A stretch of 64,000 nucleotides of DNA from Malachius bipustulatus (taxonomy: Eukaryota; Arthropoda; Insecta; Coleoptera; Melyridae): positions 42,724,210-42,788,209 of the forward strand of contig OU342633.1 in assembly GCA_910589415.1 (NCBI GenBank), written 5' to 3'. This document shows positions 24,449-37,319 of this stretch, piece by piece; position 1 is the stretch's first letter, and every line of letters starts with the position of its first letter. The notes under the pieces were generated by a model that did no database searches, had not been told where the DNA came from, and saw nothing but the letters and a program-made list of their open reading frames with translations. The translations under genes were made by a program, and so were the position numbers.

Positions 24449-25179
24449 CAGGGTGTCAATTTGTCAATTTGAAAAGTTGCCACCCGCAAATTCTTCCTTG
24501 AACATTTTTTCCTGAAAATCCCGAAACAGGTCAATTTTGAAATTTATTTATGTTCCATTGACGTAAAAATATTTTATACAAGGTGTTCCTTGACTCAGTA
24601 ATGACGACATTGTTTTTTTTTTTAATGGGACAGCCTGTATATTATTACATTTTCAGATTGGCTGAGAAAATCCAGTAGGAATGGTTTTTACAGTTGCAGC
24701 TTACATTGAGTAGTTTATGAGTTATAAACAAATGAAAATCGCAATTTTCCATTTTGAAAGCAGTGTACATCGGACACGGCTCTGAATATCGAAAAACCTT
24801 CTTGCGCATCAATCGCAGAAATAGTGTATTTTTATGCGATTCAATTATGAATATTTTCACCGCTTTTTAAATTATTGGCTTTCTGAAATTTTCCATAGTC
24901 ATGTCATGTTAGCGTAGTGCTTTAATGTGAAAAATTTTCTGTGATAATTTCATTTCATTTCGTTTCAACACGTGCGTTAGAATGGATTTTTAAATTTAAA
25001 AATCAAAAAAATTGGCAAAATTTCACAATTTTGTCCCTTTTCCTATGCCCGCCACTGGCTAACTTTACTTGAAAAATACTATTTTTTACACTACCTTTAA
25101 TAAATTCGGAAAAAACTGAAAGGAGAGTTTTGAAAACCGAAAGTTTGAAATTTTAGAGGAATAAACATCATTTAAAAAT

Positions 25180-26460
25180 ATTCGAATATATCTCCGCCAT
25201 TTTTATATTTGCTTCTTGAAATTTTTGAAGGTTAACTGCTATTAGTATAGTTGTCTACTATCAAAATTTCCGTTCTATTCCTTCAAAAATAAGCTCATGA
25301 ATGTTTATAGAAATGTAGACATTTTTACCCTTTTCCTACCCACGCCTCTGGCTTATTAATAGAAATGATGCAAATTGTATTGCATTAGCTCAAATTTCAA
25401 ATAAGTTTATTCCAATCTTGTTAATTTTGTTTAAAAGTTTTTGATCTTGCCTATTTAGGGGTTCAAAATCTAGCCATTTTCCAAAAATTGAAAAGGCCGC
25501 CATTTTGGAATGTCTTTACCTATTTTACTCAAATACAGTACCAGACGACTACTTGAGGGTATCTTACTACCAAAAAAATTTCAGCGCTCTAGATTGAAAA
25601 CTTCGACCAGAAACCGTGCCTCACGGACGGTTTTTTTTCTGAAATTCGGAGGGACATCCTGTAGAAGTAACACAACTCTAGGAAAATGTTTTTTACGAAA
25701 ATCAAACGTCAGCCCTAAGGTTTATAAGAGTAAAAAATTTCGTTCATTAATCTTGAAAGATGAAGCTACAGGAGCGTTTTTAAAAATTTAGAGAAATTAA
25801 TTTAAAAAAAACATCATGTAAAAAAAAATCGAATATCTCCGCCATTTTTCTTATTTACTTTTTGAAATTCTCAAGGGTTGAAGTCTATTAGTATAGTTGT
25901 CTACTGTAAAAATTTCAGTTTAATTACTTCAAAAATGTGCTCATAAATTGTTGGAGAAATTTAGCCATTTTTACCCTTTTCCTACCCACGCCACTGGCTT
26001 ATTAATAGAAAAAATGCAAATTTTGTTGCATGAAATTAAATTTCAAGTCATTTACTTCCAATATTGTGAATTTGATATAAAACTCTTTTTCTATCTAGCT
26101 TATACAGGGGTTCAAAAAATAGTCCTTTTTCCAAAAATTCAAATGGCCGCCATTTTGAAACGGCTCGGCCGATTTTGCTCAAGTACAATACCAGACCAGT
26201 TCTTATATATATCTTACTCCCACAAAAATTTCAGTCCCCTAGATTGAAAACTGCGACCTGAAATGAGATGACAAAAACGGGATATGGGGAATTTTGAAAG
26301 GACACCCTGTAGAAGTAACGCGACTTTAGGAATTTTTTTCAACGAAAATCTAACGTCGTTCCAAAGCTTTACAAGGATCCAAAATTTCATTCACTAATCT
26401 TGAAAGATAAAGCTACAGGAGCGTTTTGAAAATCGAAATTTCGCGATTTTGGAGAAATAT
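25180..26460. repeat. two direct copies of a ~648-bp repeat
   Basis: CCCTTTTCCTACCCACGCC and CTGGCTTATTAATAG stand at about 25329 and 25976; GGGGTTCAAAA with AAAGGCCGCCATTTT-like sequence stands at about 25457 and 26105, giving a period near 647. A partial third copy begins near 25035. The family recurs, inverted, at 7180-7800, with a fragment near 41760-42120. Confidence 0.75.
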
Positions 26461-26512
26461 ATATATAAATATATATATAAATATATATATATATAAATAT
26501 ATATATATATAT
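26457..26512. repeat. (ATATATAA)n microsatellite
   Basis: Runs of AT broken by AA every 8-12 bases, inside the larger foldback. Confidence 0.85.
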
Positions 26513-27360
26513 CGTGGGCAGGTGAATTTTGGAAAACTACTTTTTCGTGATCTGGGGGTCATGATCGATGGACATTTGATGAGTTTGGGTGATTTTCGAA
26601 AAGTGATGTCGTCCTCAATAGTGTATTTTTTGTTAAAAAATACACTAAAACGGCTTGCATGTCCCTATCTTAACTTTTGAAGCGGTCGCCTATGATGTAG
26701 ATGAAATTTTTTATACAGGGCGATCAAAAGTCTGATAATTTTCGTCACCCTGTATGAAAATTTCATCCACACAATAGGATACCGCTTGAAAAGTTAAGAT
26801 AAGGAACATATAAGCCGTTTCCGATATCTGTAGCCGTTTGCAAAACAAGCTGCTTTGAAAATGAAAAACTGCGATTTCCATTTGTTTATAACTCGTAAGC
26901 TACTCAGTTTAAACTGCAACTGTAAAAACAATTTTTATTGGATTTTCTCAGACAACTGAAATTGTATACTAATATTATAGGTACTTACATATTAATATGT
27001 CGCTGTATATTAATATACAGCGAGTGTTCCATTCAAAAAAATAGACCATATCGTATAGTTACTGAGTCATGTTTACAAATTTTTTTTACGTCAATAGAAC
27101 ATAAATTACATTAAAAAATTGACCTGTTTCGGGATTTCTGTGAAAAAAAATTTTCAAGGAAGAATTCGGGGGTGGCAAGTTTTCAAATTGACACCCTGTA
27201 TAATCATTTATGAGATTAATGAGAATAATTTGACACATATACATTTACCTTTAGATGAAGAAAAACAGTTAAAAAAAGATTGTGTCCCATCGTCAAACAA
27301 AGTCTTTGATAGAAGCTGGAATGGAATGTATAACTTAATTATTATGTATAGGAGTCTAAC

Positions 27361-27507
27361 GCCCGTATTCACAAACGATAATTTCCTAAATAATTACGTT
27401 ATCAATTATCCCCATCTCATTCTATTGCAAAAAAACTGCATATCTCCATCTCACTCATTTAAATAATTACGTAATTATTTAGGAAATTATCGTTTGTGAA
27501 TACGGGC
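27361..27507. mobile_element. 147-bp MITE with 39-bp perfect inverted ends
   Basis: GCCCGTATTCACAAACGAT begins an arm of 39 bases (27361-27399) that is repeated exactly as complement at 27469-27507. The loop is 69 bases. No target duplication could be fixed. Confidence 0.8.
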
Positions 27508-27526
27508 ATAAAAATAGCATATATGT

Positions 27527-28970
27527 ACCTACCTAGGAAAGGAGGTGATTTAACATGAAAAATTAGAATTTTTCCTACACACTGATGTGCCCAAACGTAC
27601 CGTTTTCAAGATACAGGTGCATGGTCAAAATTGATTTTTTTTTCAGTTTTTTACCAATATACAGGGTGTCCCAGCTTATTCGAAGCGGTCTCTGTAGGCC
27701 AAACGATGGATTTTTTCCAAAATAATTTTGTAAATTCAAATATAGAATCACAATGGCCATAACTTAAAATTATTTTGGAGTATATAGAGTGTCCCATATG
27801 ACAGTGGTATATCAAAGTTATGTTTTTTTAAATGGAATGCTCCTATGTTATTGCATTTTTAGATTGTCTGAGAAGAGGAAATAAGATTGGCTTTTACAAT
27901 TAGTGTTTAAATTCAGAAGTTTTTGAGTTATAAACAAGTGAAAATCGTCATTTTTCAAGTTCAAGGCCCTGTACAACGAAAACGGCTGAAGATAGAGAAA
28001 AACGGCTTACATGTCCCTATTTTACTTTTTCATGTACTATCCTATCATGTAGATGAAATGTTTATACAGGGTGATAAAAAATTGGAAAAATTCTGAGATA
28101 TCTCCACGCGTCGCCAAATAAAAAAATCAAAAAAAGTACAAATGTTTCTGTACCATAGGATAGTACATAAAAAGTTAAAATAGGGACATGTAAGCCGTTT
28201 TTCTCTATCTTCAGCCGTTTTCGTTGTACAGGGCTTTGAACTTGAAAAATTACGATTTTCACTTGTTTATAACTCAAAAACTTCTGAATTTAAACACCAA
28301 CTGTAAAAGCCAATCTTATTTTCTCTTCTCAGACAATCTAAAAATGCAATAACATAGGAGCATTCCATTTAAGAAAACATAACTGATATGCCACTGTCAT
28401 ATGGGACACTCTGTATACTCCAAAATAATTTTAAGTTATGGCCATTGTGATTCTATATTTGAATTTACAAAATTATTTTGGAAAAAATCCATCGTTTGGC
28501 CTACAGAGACCGCTTCGAATAAGCTGGGACACCCTGAAATAAATGCGATTTTAAGAAGCCCCTTAGAACTGCCCATGTTTTACACACCAGAAAAGTATAC
28601 GTTTGGTTGAAGCCTTTAAAGTTAACCGTTTCCAAGAAAAACGGCCACTTAGAATGGAAAACTCGCTTTGATGTTTCAAAACATATGTCAGAAAATCAAG
28701 CACAAAAAAACATCGCTCAATCCTAAAATCTACGCCTAAAAAATGGCACACAAAAAAATATAATTGGTATCAAAAAGGTAGCTAATATCAATAATATGAC
28801 ATTATGTACAAAAGCTGCGAGGTCTGCATCTCAAACGGTTAAAAAAAACTGAAATAATAATATTTTTTGACACCCTGTATATCAAAAATGATACGTTTGG
28901 GCTTTAAGTTTACAGGAAAAAAGTCTTATTTTTTATGTAGAATCACCTCTCTTTCTAGTTAGGTACATTG
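27527..28970. repeat. outer foldback enclosing the element at 27662-28536
   Basis: GTACCTACCTAGGAAAGGAG and CCCAAACGTACCG (27527-27602) reappear inverted as TACGTTTGGGC (28890) and CACCTCTCTTTCTAGTTAGG (28945-28966). CACCCTGTATATCAAAAATG at 28872 pairs with the left side GATACAGGTGCATGG at 27610. The region between 28537 and 28870 resembles the middle of 42150-42905. Confidence 0.6.
27662..28536. mobile_element. foldback element, 875 bp
   Basis: CAGGGTGTCCCAGCTTATTC after TATA pairs with GAATAAGCTGGGACACCCTG. The arms keep complementary over 400 bases, e.g. GGCCAAACGATGGATTTTTT and its complement near 28490. The right target copy (AAAT) is mutated. The centre is near 28100. Confidence 0.88.
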
Positions 28971-30324
28971 TATTTCCGGGCACCCTAAGTAAATTTTTTT
29001 AAATGTTCGTTGCACATATTAGACAAGTAAGCAAAATTCCGGTAGCATCTATGCTTGTGGAAGCGACTGATTGGGATTTCTCTTCATCTCTGCACATATG
29101 CCAACATCAATGCTCGGACTTCATTAACAACTTCTCGCTTTTTGTTTAGATTTAAACGCTGTTTTAGAATTTCGTAGTCAATTTTATGATGATGTGAGTG
29201 TCCTACGTATATGGTGAAATTTGAATGAAACTAATTAAACCATAGCGCAATTTGCTGAAAATTTTTTCAGTTTCTGAGCAAAAAGAAAAATTATATTTTA
29301 TTAAAAAAAAGGTAATTTTTTAAAAATAAGAGTCATCATTTAAATTTCAAATTATTCTTCAATGATTTTCGATTTTCTTGTGAGAAATCATTGAAGCTAT
29401 AGTTTCAATTGCAGACAACTTTATGCCTTCTGCTGGCGTCGATACCTATTCCAGTTTAACGATTGGCCCCATCAAAAACAGGCTATTTTATTTTCCCATT
29501 CTCGGATTATAAAGAGCAATTATCCGATCCCAATAACCAGTCAGCACTTTCCTATAAACACCATGGAAGCGGCTCAGCTCAAAGGATCACTTACCACAAT
29601 GATCCGATTCAGCATGAGAGTCTCCTTCCAGTATTCCTCTTCCAGTAAAGGCGGCTCATTTAAAGATCGTTAATCTAGACGTAGGTACTTAGACGTGCCT
29701 AATTTTAATTACCTATTTTCTCATTAATTAGGTCTTTGATTGACTCGCAACGATTGTTCTTTGCGTTCTTAAGCATCTCTGCTGAGACAGTATAGGTTTC
29801 TCGGACTGATGTAATATTAATTTCCATTTTCCGGGTGTCGTAAGGATCAAATTAATCAGAACGCAGGTTTTCAACGAGACTGAAAGTGGCGTCATCAACA
29901 CCTCGTAATTTCAGTTAGGTTTCAGATAGTAAAGTCTTGGTAGCCTTAGATATTATAAAGCATCCGCTTGCCGAAGGCGTCCTTTGATGTCAGATTGCTA
30001 ATAATTACCCTAAACTGAATCGATAATTTTATTAAGCTATTCGCGTCTGTTTCTTTAATGTCAATTTTTATTTTCTGTTCTAAGTAGATTGACGGAGATA
30101 AATTTAAGATTATTCTCGAGCAGTCATTTTTATTTAAAGGGTGAAACCATTATTTAAGGCCCATTAGTGATTGAGTATCCTTATTGTGGGATTTTAAGCG
30201 GATTTTCTATTAAATGATAAAACTTGATGAACTGTAGGTATTGCTGGAGAAAAAAGCATCTCGTTTGTAGAAAATCCAAGGCCTACTAGATCAGTGTTTA
30301 TTAGTAACATTTCAAAAATGCAAT
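28971..30324. other. no gene recognised
   Basis: The sequence is less repetitive and slightly richer in GC around 29700-30000, but I found no domain, splice pair or long frame. Confidence 0.35.
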
Positions 30325-30473
30325 CAGCGATTTTTTAGCAAAAATCTGAACACGACAGTGATTCACCATTAAGATTTGAAGAAATTATATTTGCCATTTA
30401 AACAAAAAACAAAGAAACCTCTGTCGATTATTGACGACTCAGCCAAATCACCAATTGAAGAAATTCCACTATA

Positions 30474-30706
30474 CCTCAGTCGACCAACAGATATAAGTAG
30501 TAATAAAACTGCGCACAAACTTTTAAGGTCCAAGTAGTCACATCCTGTAGGCAGATAGTGCCTTATTTATTGGTTACCTGGTTCCGGTAAACCAATGAGA
30601 AGGGCATTCTAAGGTTTGTGTATATAATTCTTGTGTATAAGGTCTGCCTACCTGGATTGTAAACTTACCGCGCACTTTTATTACTATATCTTTTGGCCGA
30701 CTGAGG
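30474..30706. mobile_element. MITE inserted in the satellite (233 bp)
   Basis: CCTCAGTCGACCAACAGATA at the left and the complement of CCTCAGTCGGCCAAAAGATA at the right; terminal repeats of about 40 bases with small gaps. TATA flanks both ends (30470-30473, 30707-30710). A related monomer nearby lacks the insert: CATTCCACTATAGCGATTTT at 30964-30983 matches both flanks joined through one TATA. Confidence 0.85.
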
Positions 30707-31299
30707 TATAGAGATTTTTTCAGCAAAAATCTGGGCACGCCACTGGATTCATTATCTCTCAAAACGATACAATTCTAAATTTTATCGAAACATGTCAAGT
30801 ATAAACGGTTTTATCTCTAAATTAAAATTACAAGAATTCATATTTTACCAATTTTTTTAGAAAAAAATTTTCTCTCAAGCTCTAAAATGGTACTAAGTAT
30901 AATAAATTGGTTCGAACTAAATCAAGTATTATTGACAATTTTTAGCCAAATCACCAATTGAAGACATTCCACTATAGCGATTTTTTCAGCCAAAATCTGG
31001 GCACGCCACTGGACTTACCCTTAAGATTTAAAGAAAAATTATATTTGTAATTTTTTTTTGGAAATAGTCTTCACTCACCCCTGTTATAATTATCCCTCTA
31101 AACGGTACTATAAATCATCTCTCAAAGCGATGCTATTCTAATTAAATTATATCGAAACCTGTCAAGTATTAACGATTTTATCGCCAAATTAAAATTACTC
31201 TCTCAAAACGGTACTAATACATAATTTTATCGAAACCTGTTGGGAACTATAACGATTTAATAGTCAAATTAAAATTACAATTATTCATATTAGCCATTT

Positions 31300-34200
31300 T
31301 TTTTAGAAACAAGCTTGCCACGCCACTGGATTTACTGTTTTTCAAAACGAACTGGATTTACTGTTTCTCAAAACGATATTATACCAAATTTAAGGAAAAC
31401 CCATCAAGTTTCATTGATTTAATAGTCAAATTTAAATTTCAAGATTCATTTAACGATTTTTGTAGAAAGAAACTTAACACGCTACTGGATTTACGATCTC
31501 TCAAAACGCCACTATACCAAATTTAAGGAAACCTATCATGTTTTAACAATTTTATAGTCAAATTTAATTTTCAAGATTAATATTTTAGTGATTTTTTTGA
31601 AACAAACTTGTCACACGCCACTGGATTTCCTAACTCTCAAAACGATACTATACTAAATTTAGGGAAAACTCTGAAGTTTTAACGCGATTTAATTAGCCAA
31701 TTTAAATTTCAAGATTCATATTTTAGCGATTTTTTTTTGAAAACAAGCTTGGCACGCCACTGGAATTACTATCTCTTAAAACTATACTACTTATACCAAA
31801 TTTAAGAACACCTCTGAAGTTTTAACGATTTAATAGTCAAATTTAAATTTTCAAGATTCATATTTTAGTGATTTTTTTGAAACAAACTTGTCACACGCCA
31901 CTGGATTTCCTATCTCTCAAAACGATATTGTACTAAATTTAGGGAAAACTCTGAAATTTTAACGATTTACTTAATAGACCAATTTAAATTTCACGATTCA
32001 TATTTTAGCGATTTTTTTTGGAAACAAGCTTGGCACGCCATTGGATTTACTATCTCTTAAAACTATACTACTTATAGCAAATTTAAGAAAACCTCTGAAG
32101 TTTTAACGATTTAATAGTCAAATTTAAATTTTCAAGATTCATATTTTAGTGATTTTTTTGAAACAAACTTGTCACACGCCACTGGATTTCCTATCTCTCA
32201 AAACGATACTATACTAAATTTAGGGAAAACTCTGAAATTTTAACGATTTACTTAATAGGCCAATTTAAATTTCACGATTCATATTTTAGGGATTTTTTTT
32301 GGAAACAAGCTTGGCACGCCACTGGATTTACTATCTCTTAAAACTATACTACTTATAGCAAATTTAAGAAAACCTCTGAAGTTTTAACGATTTAATAGTC
32401 AAATTTAAATTTTTAAGATTCATATTTTAGTGATTTTTTTGAAACAAACTTGTCACACGCCACTGGATTTCCTATCTCTCAAAACGATACTATACTAAAT
32501 TTAGGGAAAACTCTGAAGTTTTAACGCGATTTAATTAGCCAATTTAAATTTCAAGATTCATATTTTAGCGATTTTTTTTGGAAACAAGCTTGGCACGCCA
32601 CTGGAATTACTATCTCTTAAAACTATACTACTTATACCAAATTTAAGAACACCTCTGAAGTTTTAACGATTTAATAGTCAAATTTAAATTTTCAAGATTC
32701 ATATTTTAGTGATTTTTTTGAAACAAACTTGTCACACGCCACTGGATTTCCTATCTCTCAAAACGATACTATACTAAATTTAGGGAAAACTCTGAAATTT
32801 TAACGATTTACTTAATAGGCCAATTTAAATTTCACGATTCATATTTTAGGGATTTTTTTTGGAAACAAGCTTGGCACGCCACTGGATTTACTATCTCTTA
32901 AAACTATACTACTTATAGCAAATTTAAGAAAACCTCTGAAGTTTTAACGATTTAATAGTCAAATTTAAATTTTCAAGATTCATATTTTAGTGATTTTTTT
33001 GAAACAAACTTGTCACACGCCACTGGATTTCCTATCTCTCAAAACGATACTATACTAAATTTAGGAAAAACTCTGAAGTTTTAACGATTTATTTAATAGG
33101 CCAATTTAAATTTCACGATTCATATTTTAGCGATTTTTTTTTGGAAACAAGCTTGCCACGCCACTGGATTTACTGTTTTTCAAAACGAACTGGATTTACT
33201 GTTTCTCAAAACGATATTATACCAAATTTAAGGAAAACCCATCAAGTTTCATTGATTTAATAGTCAAATTTAAATTTCAAGATTCATTTAACGATTTTTG
33301 TAGAAAGAAACTTAACACGCTACTGGATTTACGATCTCTCAAAACGCCACTATACCAAATTTAAGGAAACCTATCATGTTTTAACAATTTTATAGTCAAA
33401 TTTAATTTTCAAGATTAATATTTTAGTGATTTTTTTGAAACAAACTTGTCACACGCCACTGGATTTCCTAACTCTCAAAACGATACTATACTAAATTTAG
33501 GGAAAACTCTGAAGTTTTAACGCGATTTAATTAGCCAATTTAAATTTCAAGATTCATATTTTAGCGATTTTTTTTTGGAAACAAGCTTGGCACGCCACTG
33601 GAATTACTATCTCTTAAAACTATACTACTTATACCAAATTTAAGAACACCTCTGAAGTTTTAACGATTTAATAGTCAAATTTAAATTTTCAAGATTCATA
33701 TTTTAGTGATTTTTTTGAAACAAACTTGTCACACGCCACTGGATTTCCTATCTCTCAAAACGATATTGTACTAAATTTAGGGAAAACTCTGAAATTTTAA
33801 CGATTTACTTAATAGACCAATTTAAATTTCACGATTCATATTTTAGCGATTTTTTTTGGAAACAAGCTTGGCACGCCATTGGATTTACTATCTCTTAAAA
33901 CTATACTACTTATAGCAAATTTAAGAAAACCTCTGAAGTTTTAACGATTTAATAGTCAAATTTAAATTTTCAAGATTCATATTTTAGTGATTTTTTTGAA
34001 ACAAACTTGTCACACGCCACTGGATTTCCTATCTCTCAAAACGATACTATACTAAATTTAGGGAAAACTCTGAAATTTTAACGATTTACTTAATAGGCCA
34101 ATTTAAATTTCACGATTCATATTTTAGGGATTTTTTTTGGAAACAAGCTTGGCACGCCACTGGATTTACTATCTCTTAAAACTATACTACTTATAGCAAA

Positions 34201-34800
34201 TTTAAGAAAACCTCTGAAGTTTTAACGATTTAATAGTCAAATTTAAATTTTTAAGATTCATATTTTAGTGATTTTTTTGAAACAAACTTGTCACACGCCA
34301 CTGGATTTCCTATCTCTCAAAACGATACTATACTAAATTTAGGGAAAACTCTGAAGTTTTAACGCGATTTAATTAGCCAATTTAAATTTCAAGATTCATA
34401 TTTTAGCGATTTTTTTTTGGAAACAAGCTTGGCACGCCACTGGAATTACTATCTCTTAAAACTATACTACTTATACCAAATTTAAGAACACCTCTGAAGT
34501 TTTAACGATTTAATAGTCAAATTTAAATTTTCAAGATTCATATTTTAGTGATTTTTTTGAAACAAACTTGTCACACGCCACTGGATTTCCTATCTCTCAA
34601 AACGATACTATACTAAATTTAGGGAAAACTCTGAAATTTTAACGATTTACTTAATAGGCCAATTTAAATTTCACGATTCATATTTTAGGGATTTTTTTTG
34701 GAAACAAGCTTGGCACGCCACTGGATTTACTATCTCTTAAAACTATACTACTTATAGCAAATTTAAGAAAACCTCTGAAGTTTTAACGATTTAATAGTCA
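31300..34800. repeat. higher-order tandem duplication, offset 1838 bp
   Basis: 31300 to about 32960 recurs almost unchanged at 33140 to about 34800: a rare variant unit with CGAACTGGATTTACTG stands at 31349 and 33187, and TTTTAACGCGATTTAATTAG at 32519 and 34357. The offset is 1838, changing by one base near homopolymers. Beyond the second copy the array returns to ordinary dimers. Confidence 0.88.
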
Positions 34801-35017
34801 AATTTAAATTTTCAAGAATCATATTTTAGTGATTTTTTAGAAACAAACTTGTCACGCCACTGGATTTCCTATCTCTCAAAACGATACTATACTAAATTTA
34901 GGGAAAACTCTGAAGTTTTAACGATTTACTTAATAGGCCAATTTAAATTTCACGATTCATATTTTAGCGATTTTTTTTTGGAAACAAGCTTGGCACGCCA
35001 CTGGATTTACTATCTCT

Positions 35018-36858
35018 TAGTTTTTAAGAGATGTTAAGATGTTCTCATCGAAGTGTAATGCATTTTTCGTCCATAAAACTTCACTCCCAGTGGTACAGAA
35101 CTTCACCACATTTTTAGGGACAAAAACTCCGGAATCCCTTTGCTTTCCTGTACAGATTTGGAATTACCAAGTTTTATCTAATATCCATGTAAAACGGAAA
35201 CCTTTAAAACCAACGGCTTAGCAGCTTTTTTGGTAGGAACTTTTTGCAGTACTCCACACCCAAAAGGTTCATTATTCTCGTCGATGCATCTTCATCCCAG
35301 GCCCTCTCCAACCACCTCCTCCAATTTTTGAAAATCGTGGACACATAGTTGTTTGGTGGGGGAACACCCCCAATGAACACGAGAATAATGGTCTAAAATT
35401 TGTTTCTCAGATTTTAAAATGAACCTGGATACTGGTAACGAAGAAAAGCTCAGACATATTCAGGAAGGTGGCACAGCAATAATTTGAGGAGGAATCATAT
35501 CGGACTGGAAAGTTTACTGCCCCTCGCGTGTCGAGATTTGCTGAGGATTGATTTCCAAAAGACACAGGTAATGATGCCTTACCATAGCCGACATGATCTC
35601 AATCTCATTGAGTAGGTATGTATGTGTGGAGCATGCTCAAGAGAAAATTACCTGTCGAATATGGATAGTGGCCGAATTGCGAACAGTACTTACCGGTAAC
35701 TTTTTTCTCAACATTGGAACTCCCTCCACAACAGGATATACCTACCTACCTAGGTACACAACCTTATGTCGATGGCGACAAGGTGCAGATCTCTTTGAGT
35801 TGAAGAGAAAGGGCCAGCGCCACTTTGTATTAAAGTAGTTTTCCGAAATTTATCTTATTCAAATTAAAGTTATTTCTCATCCAGAAAAAAATCTTTGGCT
35901 TGCTCGTGGGAAAATCGTACTGTACAGGGAGTTGTGGGGTGCGGATTAAAAAAAGAATTTTTTTGTTTTATTTTCAACTTCCTAGAGACTACTGCCTGCA
36001 TCTGGTTTATTATCATGCAATTTTTTGCATACAGTGAGCGGCTAAATTATGGAACCAAGTCCTAAAACCAATATGAACGTGTAAGCCGTTTTCCTGCATC
36101 TTTCAACGATTTTCAACGATTTTCAACTTGTGGGTCTCTCCTAAACTCTAAAACTACTCAATTTAAACTCCAACTGTAAAAACCATTCTTATTGAATTTC
36201 TTCAGACAATATCAAAATACAATAATACACAGGGTGTCGCATTAAAAAAAAAAATACGATTTTGTCATTACTGTGCCAATGAACCCCTGTATAAAAATTT
36301 AATGTCACAAGAAATTAAATTAAAATTAAAAATTGACCTGTTTTTAGATTTTTTTCAAAGCTGAAATTTTAAAGATTTATCGATTTGGTTCCATGGCGTT
36401 TTTAGTAAAGTAAAATTAAACGAAAAATGAGTTCAACGATGTTAATTAACTTTTTATGGAAAAAAATGGAATAACTTTACTTTACAGAGAAAAAACCGCT
36501 CTTCAAATTTACATCAATACAATTTTTTCTTTGTTTTTTAGCTAAATAGGCCATGACGTCATGTATGACATCATCTTTACACCAACATTATTTATGCAAA
36601 GCACGTACAACTCTGAACGTATGTGAGGTGGTAAACCCGAGCGATGTAGTTGGATTAATTCGAATACAAATAACTGCCAAATAATCACTTCAACATAATT
36701 TATGAATGTCATTCACAGGGAAATTTCTCGTCTTATTCCTCATATTTCAAGTGGTGAGTTAGCGATATTGATTATTTGTGTTATGATATTTTCCACTCGT
36801 GGAAGATTAATAATTATTATCACTTGTATTTTGAACAATCCTGCCTTGAAAGCTATGA
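35018..36858. other. no gene recognised; half a foldback arm near 36060-36250
   Basis: AGCCGTTTTCCTGCATC, AACCATTCTTATTGAATTTC and ACACAGGGTGTCGCATT (36085-36245) match one arm of the CAGGGT elements without its partner. A small inverted pair CATTATTCTCGT / ACGAGAATAATG lies at 35269 and 35379. Frames in 35039-35838 show no domain. Confidence 0.45.
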
Positions 36859-37319
36859 CCAGGGTTGGCAGAGGAATTTACCCGTCTTTTACAGGTAAAA
36901 ATTCATGTAATACATAAGCGAAAGGGTTCAAAAATGTAAAAAAAAAACAGTTATCAAAATAACAAAAATAACCAAAGAATATAATTTGATAAGGAAAAAA
37001 ATTGTTTTTCCTTCTTGGATATATTCAAATCCAAGCCTTGCATTATCCTGCCGTCGAGGCCTTCCCCACACAACCTTGTACCTTAAACCTTTTATGTGTT
37101 CCCAGCATTTTTTTGAAGGAAGCTCTTGGCCTACTCAGCCAGTTGAAAAGTTCAGTTTCAACCTAATTTTTAAGATTTTTTTTTACATTTTTTACATTTT
37201 TTTATGTAAAAATTTACACAAAACATTTTTACATTTTTTACATATTTGTAATTTTTTCAGGTTTTCGCAGTTGAAAAAATGTAAACCTAATTCGAAATCG
37301 TGTAAATACCAACCCTTGG
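36859..37319. mobile_element. CAGGGTTGG-ended MITE-like repeat (about 460 bp)
   Basis: Left CCAGGGTTGGCAGAGGAATT, right GTAAATACCAACCCTTGG as an imperfect complement. The inside is rich in TTTTACA/TGTAAAA words. The target duplication is not clear. Confidence 0.5.

Larger units (their letters stand above)
24449..27198. mobile_element. foldback element, 2.75 kb, with an internal direct repeat
   Basis: Left end CAGGGTGTCAATTTG with GAAACAGGTCAATTTTGAAA at about 24520; right end CAAATTGACACCCTG with TTGACCTGTTTCGGGATTTC near 27118 as complement. TATA follows the right end. Arms extend roughly 330-560 bases. A 648-bp direct duplication and a TA-rich microsatellite occupy the middle. Confidence 0.75.
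30325..35017. repeat. AT-rich satellite array, about 30 monomers
   Basis: Monomers near 140 bp carry CACGCCACTGGATTT, TCTCTCAAAACGATACTA and ATTCATATTTTAG. Two types alternate: A (AACTTGTCACACGCCACTGG ... CGATACTATACTAAATTTAG) and B (AAGCTTGGCACGCCACTGG ... CTTAAAACTATACTACTTAT), making a dimer of about 281 bp (anchors 31811, 32092, 32373, 32652, 32933). The left edge (30325-31300) holds diverged monomers. The last unit breaks off at 35017. No ORF is meaningful. Confidence 0.92.

Noticed and set aside
30325..35017. CRISPR-like array of regular repeats
   Set aside because: Whole monomers repeat without unique spacers, and the context is an animal genome; it is a satellite.
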